DNA from: Actinomycetes bacterium
Lineage (GTDB): Bacteria > Actinomycetota > Acidimicrobiia > Acidimicrobiales > RAAP-2
Direction of reading: 5' to 3'
Assembly (NCBI GenBank): GCA_021827705.1
Contig: JAKAUQ010000005.1
Location: 33,306 to 97,305 of the forward strand
Length of the DNA stretch: 64,000 bases
Shown: positions 56,934 to 64,000 of the stretch, piece after piece
Layout of the letters: each line of letters begins with the position of its first letter
Numbering within the stretch: the first letter of the stretch is position 1
Made by a program: the position numbers and the translations under genes
Notes under the pieces: model-generated
Told to the model about the DNA's origin: nothing
Database searches by the model: none
The model's input: only the letters and a program-made list of their open reading frames with translations

Positions 56934-57955
56934 GGACCGTGGCCGTCGCGACCGATCAGCTGGCGCGGCGGCAGCCCGGGGGGATCGGGACCTACGTGCG
57001 CGGCTTGCTGCGCGGCCTGGCGGGCATCGAGGGGCTCCAGGTGCGCCCGGTCGGCCCGCGCCCCGGTCCGACGGCTCGCCTGCGGGTCGGCCTGGTCACC
57101 ACCGCCTGGGCGAGTGGGTCCTGGGGCGTGCCGCGCGAGGCGGACGTGGTGCACGCGCCGTCGCTGGCCGGCCCGATGGGTGGCGGCCGGGCGAGCGCCG
57201 TGCACTCGGTGGCCGTGCACGACCTGCTGTGGCGCGACCTGGCCCAGGCCTCAACCGTGCGCGGCCGGCGTTTCCACGAGGCGCGCCTGCGCCGTCTGAT
57301 CGCGCGCGAGGACGTGCGGATCGTGACGACCTCGCCGCGGCTCGGCGACCGCCTGGTCGCCGAGGGGGTCGCGGCCGAGCGGTTGATTCCGGTGCGCCTG
57401 GGTGCCGACGAGGAGACCGTGCCCGCATCCTCGACCCAGGTGCGGGCCTACCTGGCCGAGCGCGGTGTCTTAGGCCCCTTCACCCTGGCCGTCGGCACGC
57501 GCGAGCCGCGCAAGAACCTCGAGCGCCTGGCGCGCGCCCACGCCGCCGCGCTGGCCGCCCCGGCGGACGTCGGCCCGCTGGTGCTGGTGGGACCAGCGGG
57601 CTGGGGTGCGGTGGACACTGGTGACGCCCGCGTGCTGGGCGAGCTGCCTCGGTCCTGGGTCCTCGGGCTGCTCGCCGAGGCGACCGTCGTCGCCTATGTC
57701 CCCCTCGACGAGGGTTGGGGGCTCCCGCCGATCGAGGCCCTACGGGCGGGCGCGGCGGTGGTGGCCTCGGCGACGACGCCGTCGGTGGCCGCCAATCCCG
57801 AGGTAGTGCTCGTCGACCCGCTCGACGTCGACGCCATTGCGGCCGGACTGGTGGTGGCCGCCGAGCGCGCCGCGGTGGGTCGGCAGGCCCGCCAGGCCTC
57901 GGTGGCCGACCTGACGTGGCACCAGTGCGCCCTGGACCACCTGGCGGGATGGTGA
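56930..57955 (+). CDS. Glycosyltransferase (GT4-like)
   Basis: RRQPGGIGTYVRGLLRGL, AVGTREPRKNLERLARA, VAYVPLDEGWGLPPIEALRAGAAVVASATT. Confidence 0.85.
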   Translation: MRTVAVATDQLARRQPGGIGTYVRGLLRGLAGIEGLQVRPVGPRPGPTARLRVGLVTTAWASGSWGVPREADVVHAPSLAGPMGGGRASAVHSVAVHDLLWRDLAQASTVRGRRFHEARLRRLIAREDVRIVTTSPRLGDRLVAEGVAAERLIPVRLGADEETVPASSTQVRAYLAERGVLGPFTLAVGTREPRKNLERLARAHAAALAAPADVGPLVLVGPAGWGAVDTGDARVLGELPRSWVLGLLAEATVVAYVPLDEGWGLPPIEALRAGAAVVASATTPSVAANPEVVLVDPLDVDAIAAGLVVAAERAAVGRQARQASVADLTWHQCALDHLAGW

Positions 57956-59073
57956 TGCGCCTCGGCCTGGACGTCTCGGCGGTGCCCGACCGCGTCGCGG
58001 GCGCGGGCCGCTACATCGTCGAGCTGGCCCGGCGCCTGCCCGAGGACGGGACCGAGGTGACGCTGGCCGCGCGCCGCGGCGACGGTGAGCGCTGGCGCTC
58101 CTGGTCGAGCGCCAGCGTGCGCGACGTGGTGCCGGCGCACCGCCCGCTGCGCCTGGCCTACGAGGCGACGCTGCTCGGCCGCGCGCCGCTGCTGCGCGGC
58201 CTCGACGTGTGGCACGGGCCCCACTACACGATGCCGCGAGGCGCGCCCGTCCCGGTGGTGGTGACCATTCACGACCTGACCCTGTTCACGCACCCGCAGT
58301 ACCACGAGCGGGCCAAGGTGCGGTTCTTCCAGCACGCCATCGCGTACGCCGCGCGCCACGCGGCCGTCCTGATCGCGGTCAGCGACTGGACTGCCGCGCG
58401 CTTGGACGAGGTCGTGGGCGAACACGCCCCCGTCGTGGTGGCCCCGCACGGCGTGGACCTCGACCGGTTCAGCCCTCAGGGCGACGACGAGGCGGCGTGG
58501 GCGGCCAGCCACCTGGACCGGCGGCGGCCCTACGTGCTGTTCGTGGGGACCCTGGAGCCGCGCAAGGGGGTCGACGTGCTGCTCGCGGCCTTCGCTGAGG
58601 TGGGGCGCGCCAACCCTGATCTCGAGCTGTGGCTGGCGGGCCAGCGGGGCTGGCACGCCGATGCGCTGGAGGCCGCGGTGGCGTCGCATCCGCTGCGTGA
58701 GCGCATCGTCCCTCTGGGCTACGTGGCCGATGACCTGCTGCCGGCACTGCTGCGCGGTGCGCGCGCCGTGGCCTACCCCTCGCGGGTCGAGGGGTTCGGC
58801 CTGCCCGTGCTCGAGGCGCTGGCCTGCGGAGCACCGGTCGCGACCACGGCGGGCACGGTGATGGCCGAGGTGGCCGGTTCGGCGGCCGCCCTCAGCCCGG
58901 TGGGTGATGCGGCGGCGCTCGCGACGTCCCTCGAGTACCTGACGCGCCTCGAGGGCACTCAGCGCGCGCACGTGGCCGCGCGCGCGGTGGCCCAGGCGCA
59001 GACGTACACCTGGGAGCGCTCGCTGCGCGCGCACCGGCGGGCGTACCAGATGGCCGAGGCGCGTGGCGCGTGA
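57955..59073 (+). CDS. Glycosyltransferase family 4
   Basis: VLFVGTLEPRKGVDVLLAAFAEV, RAVAYPSRVEGFGLPVLEALACGAPVATTAGTVMAEVAG. Confidence 0.92.
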   Translation: MRLGLDVSAVPDRVAGAGRYIVELARRLPEDGTEVTLAARRGDGERWRSWSSASVRDVVPAHRPLRLAYEATLLGRAPLLRGLDVWHGPHYTMPRGAPVPVVVTIHDLTLFTHPQYHERAKVRFFQHAIAYAARHAAVLIAVSDWTAARLDEVVGEHAPVVVAPHGVDLDRFSPQGDDEAAWAASHLDRRRPYVLFVGTLEPRKGVDVLLAAFAEVGRANPDLELWLAGQRGWHADALEAAVASHPLRERIVPLGYVADDLLPALLRGARAVAYPSRVEGFGLPVLEALACGAPVATTAGTVMAEVAGSAAALSPVGDAAALATSLEYLTRLEGTQRAHVAARAVAQAQTYTWERSLRAHRRAYQMAEARGA

Positions 59074-59981
59074 GAGCACTGGTCACGGGAGCCGGCGGCT
59101 TCGCCGGCCGTCACCTGGTGGAGCACCTGCGCGCCGCGGGCGACGAGGTGACGGCGCTGGGACGGGAGGTCGACGTCACCCAACGCGCCGCCCTCGTGAA
59201 GGTCCTCGCCGCCCAGCGCCCCGAGGCCGTCTACCACCTGGCCGCGCGTACGCACGTGGGGGAGTCGTGGCGCCGGCCCGCTGCCTTCACGCGGGCCAAT
59301 GTCGTGGGCACGGCCAGCGTCCTGGCGGCCGTCGAGCGCGGGGCGCCCACCGCCACGGTCGTCCTAGTCAGCTCGGGCGAGGTCTACGGAGCGGTCCCCG
59401 AGGCCGAGCTGCCGAGCCGCGAGGGTCGCGCGCTCGCCCCCCAGACGCCCTACGCGCGCTCCAAGGTGGAGGCCGAACGCCTCGGCCGGGAGGCGGCTGG
59501 CCGCGGCCTGCGGGTGGTCGTCGTGCGGCCCTTCACCCACGTGGGCCCGGGCCAGTCGCTGGACTTCGTCGTGGCGGCGCTGAGCGCACGGTTGCTGCGG
59601 GCCCGCGCCGCGGGGCGACCGGAGGTTGCCGTCGGGGACCTGTCGGCGCGCCGCGACGTCAGCGACGTGCGCGACGTGGTGCGGGCCTACCGACTGGCGG
59701 CGCTCCTGGGCCAGAGCGGCGAGGCCTACAACGTCGCGGCGGGCCGCGACGTGGCCATCGCCGACGTGGCCGGCTGGCTGGCCGAGCAGATCTACCCAGC
59801 GGCGCGCTTCGTGCGCGACCCCGGGCTGGTGCGACCGCTCGAGATCCCGGTGACGCGGGGAGATCCCCGCCGCCTCCACGAAACCACCGGCTGGGAGCCG
59901 CGCATCACCCTGGCCGCGACGCTGTCCGACGTGGTCGCCGACATCGCCGCTCGCCTCGGTCCTGACGGGGCGACCAACTAG
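59070..59981 (+). CDS. NAD-dependent epimerase/dehydratase (extended SDR)
   Basis: ALVTGAGGFAGRHLVEHL, VSSGEVYG, PYARSKVEAERL (YxxxK), NVAAGRDVAI. Confidence 0.9.
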   Translation: MRALVTGAGGFAGRHLVEHLRAAGDEVTALGREVDVTQRAALVKVLAAQRPEAVYHLAARTHVGESWRRPAAFTRANVVGTASVLAAVERGAPTATVVLVSSGEVYGAVPEAELPSREGRALAPQTPYARSKVEAERLGREAAGRGLRVVVVRPFTHVGPGQSLDFVVAALSARLLRARAAGRPEVAVGDLSARRDVSDVRDVVRAYRLAALLGQSGEAYNVAAGRDVAIADVAGWLAEQIYPAARFVRDPGLVRPLEIPVTRGDPRRLHETTGWEPRITLAATLSDVVADIAARLGPDGATN

Positions 59982-59991
59982 CCTGGCAACA

Positions 59992-62900
59992 ATGGAAACG
60001 CGAGCGCCGGCGGTCGTGGCCGTCGTCGTGGCCACCGCTCCGAGCCCACTCCTCGAGGAGACCCTGGCCTCCCTCGTCGGCCAGGACTACGGCGAACTCA
60101 GCATCCTGGTCGTGACCCACGAGGACGTCGGCGGCGTCGCCGCCCGGGTAGCCGCCGTGGCCCCGATGGCGTTCGTCCGGGCCCTGCCGGAGAATCGCGG
60201 CTTCGCCGCCGCCTGCAACGACGGGGTGCTGGCGGTGGAGGGGGCCACCTTCTACCTGTTCTGCCACGATGACGTGCGCCTCGACCCCGATGCCGTGCGC
60301 CAGCTGGTCGAGGCGGCGTTTCGCACCAACGCCGGTGTGGTGACGCCCAAGGTCGTGGTCTACGACGACCCGGTGACGCTGCTGCACGTGGGCCAGACCA
60401 GTGACCGCTACGGCGTGGTGCGCGAGCGGGTCCAGCCCGGGGAGATCGACGACGGCCAGCAGGACCTCGAGCGCGACGTCTTCGTGGCTCCCGGGGGCGT
60501 GACGCTGGTGCGCGCCGACCTGTTCGTGGCGCTGCAGGGCTTCGACCCCCTGATCCCCGCCCTGGGGGAGGACCTCGACTTCTGCTGGCGCGCCCAGCTC
60601 GCCGGGGCGCGCATCATCGTGGCCCCCGCGGCCCGCGTCGCGCATCGCGAGTCCCTCGCGGCCGGCGAGCGGGCGGTCAGCGCCGTGGGCACGCGCCGCG
60701 CGTCGCGCCAGGATCTCCAGCGGCGCCACCGCCTGCTGGTCGCCGCCACCGGCTGGGGGCTGTTCGAGACCGTCGTGACGCTGGCCACCCAGCTGGTCTT
60801 CGATGTCGCCGAGCTGGTGATCGCCGCCCTGGGGCGCGACGGCGACCGGGTCGGCGCAATCGTGGGCTCGTGGCGCTGGATCCTGCGCAACGGTCGCCGG
60901 GTGCGCGAGCGCCGGCGTCGGCGCTCCTCCTACGTCGTGCTGAGCGATCGAGACCTGCGGCGTCTGCAGGTCGGCGGGGCCAACCGGGCGCGGCGCTTCG
61001 TCAGCACCCTCGTGCGCGACGGCTTCGACCGGGCGCGGGGGATCCTGCCGCTGGAGGAGCCCCCCGAGGAGGGCGGGGAGGTCGACGGCGTCGGTTTCGC
61101 GGCGGCCTTCGCCGAAGAGGAGGCCTTCGACGAGTACGTGGAGTCCCACGTCCCTGGGGCCCGGGGCCCCGCCACGTGGCTGACGGGCTACCGCGCGCAG
61201 ATGGCCCTCCTCGTGGTGCTGGTCCTGGCCTGGGTGATCGGGGTGCGCAACCTGGTGGCGATGCACCTGCCGCTGGTGGGGCGTCTGGCGCCCCTGGACT
61301 CGTGGTGGACGACCTGGCGGCACTTCTTCGCGTCGTGGTCGCCGGCCGGCGTGGGCACGGGGACGCCCGGGATGCCTGGCTACGGGGTGCTGGCCGTGGC
61401 CGGCACCTTCGTCCTGGGCCGGATGGGCATCTTGCCGCGGCTCGCCCTGGTCGCGGCCGTGCCGCTGGCCGCGTACGGCACGAGCCGACTGGTGCGCGGG
61501 GTGGTCTCCAACCGGGCCCGCCTGGTGGCCGCCTTCGTCGCCCTGGTCAGCCCGATCGGCCTGACCATGATCGGGCAGGGCCGCATTGACGTCCTGACCG
61601 CCGTGGCCGGACTGCCCTTCCTCGTGCGACGGGTGCTCGAGGTGCTCGACGTCCCGGGCGTGCGCACGGCACCCTACGGCGAGGCGGTGGCCTTCGGCTA
61701 CCCCGGCTGGCGTCAGACCCGCGCGGGACAGCGCACCATCCTGGTGATGCTGACGGCTATCGTGGGCGCTCTGGCGCCGGCCACGATCGTGGCGGTGGTG
61801 GTCGTGTTCGTCGGCGTGTTCGTGGCGCGCTGGCTTTCCCCCGACGACGGGCGCGTCCGCCCGTGGCGGCAGCTGGGCGCCGTGGTGGGCTCGGTCGCGG
61901 TGTTCCTGCTCCCCCTCACCGTCGACACCGTGCTGGCGGGTCGTCGCGCCCTGGGCGTCTTTGGCGCCGCGCGCGGTCCCTGGTCGGTGCCCTCGTTCGC
62001 CGACCTGGCGCGCGCGACCGACGGGGGTTTCGGCCAGGGCTGGTGGGGCTGGCTCCTGCCGGCCGCTGCGCTGCTCGGCCTGGCCCTGACGCGAGGTCCG
62101 CGCCGGGTGGTCGCCAGTCGGCTGGCCACCGTCGGTGCGCTGGCCCTGGTGCTGGCGACCCTGACGTCACGTCATTGGCTGGGGTCCTTCACGCCGAACC
62201 TGGACGTGATCGAGGCGCTCTACGCCCTGGTGCTGGCGGCGCTGGCCGCCCTCGGGGTGGCGGCCCTGGAAGAGGATTTGCGCACGACGGGCTTCGGCTG
62301 GCGCCAGTGGTCGGCGGGCGCGCTGGTCGTGGCGATCCTGGCGCTCGCGCTGCCCTTCGTGGGCGCGCTGGGCGGTGGGCGCTTCGACCTGCCGCCCACC
62401 GGCGTCGCCGAGTCGATGAACGCCTTGGCGCCGGTGGGCGCTGGGGGCTTCCGGGTGCTCTGGCTCGGCGACCCGTCGATCCTGCCCATCGCGGGCTGGA
62501 CGGTCGAGCCGGGGCTCGCCGCGGCCACCTCCACCAACGGGCTACCCGGCGGCAGCACGCTGTTCACGCCGCCGGACTCGGGGACCTCCGACGTGATCTT
62601 GCAGGCCGTGTCCCTGGCCGTGCACCAGCGCACCGTGCGACTGGGGGCCCTGCTGGCGACGGCCGGGATCTCCACGATCGTCGTCATGGACGCGGCGGCT
62701 CCCGGTGCGCCGGGACAGCGGGCCCCGGTGCGACCCGTCCCGGCGGCGCTGACGGCGGCGCTGCTGCGTCAGACGGACCTCGCCCTGACGTTGCGCACGC
62801 GGGTCGTGGCGATCTACACCAACCAGGACTTCCACGGGCTGGTGTCAGTCGCCGATCCGAGATCGCCCTCGGGCTACCGTCCCCTGACGGGCCCGACCTT

Positions 62901-63222
62901 CGGGGTCGGCACGGTTCCCGCGGGCGCGACCGTCGTCGCGGGTCTGGCCCCGGCGGGGGCCTTCGCCCTGGAGGCCAACGGGCGGCCCGCCACGCGGGGC
63001 ACGATCGACGGCTGGGCACCGCGCTACACGGTCAACCGGTACGGGCGACCAGTCACGACCCAGCTCGTCGTGCGCCAGTTCCCCCTCAACGGCATCCTGG
63101 CCCTGTTCACCCTGGCCTTGTGGGCCGTCGTGTGGCTCGGCTTCGGCTGGGCCAGTCGCCTGGAGCGGCTCGTCGGCTGGCGCCGGCCGGGCCACCGGGC
63201 CGGACGGGGGACGCGTGACTAG
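59992..63222 (+). CDS. Large glycosyltransferase family 2 protein with multi-TM C-terminal region
   Basis: N-term VAVVVATAPSPLLEETLASLVGQDYGELSILVV, FCHDDVRLDPDAV; followed by many TM segments. Confidence 0.9.
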   Translation: METRAPAVVAVVVATAPSPLLEETLASLVGQDYGELSILVVTHEDVGGVAARVAAVAPMAFVRALPENRGFAAACNDGVLAVEGATFYLFCHDDVRLDPDAVRQLVEAAFRTNAGVVTPKVVVYDDPVTLLHVGQTSDRYGVVRERVQPGEIDDGQQDLERDVFVAPGGVTLVRADLFVALQGFDPLIPALGEDLDFCWRAQLAGARIIVAPAARVAHRESLAAGERAVSAVGTRRASRQDLQRRHRLLVAATGWGLFETVVTLATQLVFDVAELVIAALGRDGDRVGAIVGSWRWILRNGRRVRERRRRRSSYVVLSDRDLRRLQVGGANRARRFVSTLVRDGFDRARGILPLEEPPEEGGEVDGVGFAAAFAEEEAFDEYVESHVPGARGPATWLTGYRAQMALLVVLVLAWVIGVRNLVAMHLPLVGRLAPLDSWWTTWRHFFASWSPAGVGTGTPGMPGYGVLAVAGTFVLGRMGILPRLALVAAVPLAAYGTSRLVRGVVSNRARLVAAFVALVSPIGLTMIGQGRIDVLTAVAGLPFLVRRVLEVLDVPGVRTAPYGEAVAFGYPGWRQTRAGQRTILVMLTAIVGALAPATIVAVVVVFVGVFVARWLSPDDGRVRPWRQLGAVVGSVAVFLLPLTVDTVLAGRRALGVFGAARGPWSVPSFADLARATDGGFGQGWWGWLLPAAALLGLALTRGPRRVVASRLATVGALALVLATLTSRHWLGSFTPNLDVIEALYALVLAALAALGVAALEEDLRTTGFGWRQWSAGALVVAILALALPFVGALGGGRFDLPPTGVAESMNALAPVGAGGFRVLWLGDPSILPIAGWTVEPGLAAATSTNGLPGGSTLFTPPDSGTSDVILQAVSLAVHQRTVRLGALLATAGISTIVVMDAAAPGAPGQRAPVRPVPAALTAALLRQTDLALTLRTRVVAIYTNQDFHGLVSVADPRSPSGYRPLTGPTFGVGTVPAGATVVAGLAPAGAFALEANGRPATRGTIDGWAPRYTVNRYGRPVTTQLVVRQFPLNGILALFTLALWAVVWLGFGWASRLERLVGWRRPGHRAGRGTRD

Positions 63223-64000
63223 GCGGTGGCTGGCCCCCGTCGTGGCGGTGGTGGTAGCGGCCACCGGCACCGCGGCCACCCTGATTCGGCCCACCAATGC
63301 GCGGCCCAGCACCAACGGCATCACGGTGACCGGTGTGGAGTCCACCGCGACCTTCTGCGGGGGGCTGGGCACGGGTCCCGGTCAGGCGTGGGTGACCCTG
63401 ACCAACGCGGCCGACGTCGCGCGCACCGTGGCGGTGCGGGAGGACTCGACGATCCCGGGTCGTCATCGCGAGCTCACCTTGCGCGTGGGCGCCCACCGGA
63501 CCCAGACGGTGCACCCGAACGTGGCCGGGTCGTGGTTCGGCCTGACCGCGATCATCGACGGCGGGGGCGTGACGGCCTCGACGGTGGCCCCCGATGGGGC
63601 CAGCGCCCCGTGCGCCTCGAGCGGCGTCACCTCGTGGGACGCGACGGGCCTGGCCACGACCGTCGGGTCGTACGCCACGCTCGTCCTGTACAACCCGCTG
63701 CCCACCGAGGCGGTGGCCAACCTCACCGCCCAGACGGCCTCGGGCTTCTTGGCGCCCGCGGCCTACCAGGGCCTGTCGATCCCGGGCCAGTCGGTGCTGG
63801 CCCTCCCGCTGGCCAAGCGCATCGTGGACCAGGCCAGCGTCGGTCTGCGCCTGCGCGTGCTGCGCGGCGCCCTGAGCGTGGTCGCCGTCGAGCGCGTGGG
63901 TGCCCTGGTCTCCTACGACACCGGGGCCAGCGCGCTACGCCCGGCGTGGGCTCTGCCGCTGGTGACGACGGTGCGCGACGCGGCGTCAGCGATCGTGGTC
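63215..64000 (+). CDS. Secreted protein, DUF5719-like, truncated by window end
   Basis: Open frame from GTG 63215: VTRRWLAPVVAVVVAATGTAATL... no stop to 64000; missing from ORF track because unclosed. Confidence 0.7.
   Translation, partial: MTRRWLAPVVAVVVAATGTAATLIRPTNARPSTNGITVTGVESTATFCGGLGTGPGQAWVTLTNAADVARTVAVREDSTIPGRHRELTLRVGAHRTQTVHPNVAGSWFGLTAIIDGGGVTASTVAPDGASAPCASSGVTSWDATGLATTVGSYATLVLYNPLPTEAVANLTAQTASGFLAPAAYQGLSIPGQSVLALPLAKRIVDQASVGLRLRVLRGALSVVAVERVGALVSYDTGASALRPAWALPLVTTVRDAASAIVV

Overview
This is a high-GC, gene-dense chromosomal window, probably from an actinobacterium (inference; Acidimicrobiia-like from content). I find no rRNA, CRISPR array, transposon or prophage. 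Contents in order: a partial TrmO-like gene, thymidine kinase, 6-phosphofructokinase, pstB and pstSCA preceded by two matching Pho-box promoters, amidase, GNAT, AhpD-like protein, P450, NifU-like protein, a MarR/MFS pair with a palindromic operator, acyl-CoA dehydrogenase, a GT4/methyltransferase/toroid-cyclase-like/methyltransferase cassette, a GDT1-family protein, aminopeptidase N, PfkB kinase, CtaG-like protein, bL37, rsmI, metG, tatD, a PASTAx4-RlpA protein at the rpfB/yabE locus, rsmA, ispE, bS22, a seven-gene two-component/ApbE/diheme/NuoF-like/ferredoxin operon, tRNA-Gln, hydrolase, thioredoxin with a CsoR/CstR-like operator, glmU lacking its acetyltransferase region, prs, rplY, pth, mfd, SurA-like, YabN-MazG fusion, eno, FtsB-like, a DUF501-Ppx/GppA fusion, GNAT, GT2, NlpC/P60, a short-variable-arm tRNA-Leu(UAA), a Thr-rich secreted protein, a sugar nucleotidyltransferase, F420 genes (cofE, cofD), serine hydrolase, and a glycosyltransferase/SDR envelope cluster running off the right edge. 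Items most worth a second look: the PASTA-RlpA protein at the rpfB locus, the ApbE-linked electron-transfer operon, the class I-shaped tRNA-Leu(UAA), the truncated GlmU, the DUF501-Ppx fusion, the CsoR/CstR-like operator before trx, the twin Pho boxes, and the recurrent TANNNT-N6-RTG leaderless promoters. Family calls come from reading translated motifs; no database search was run.
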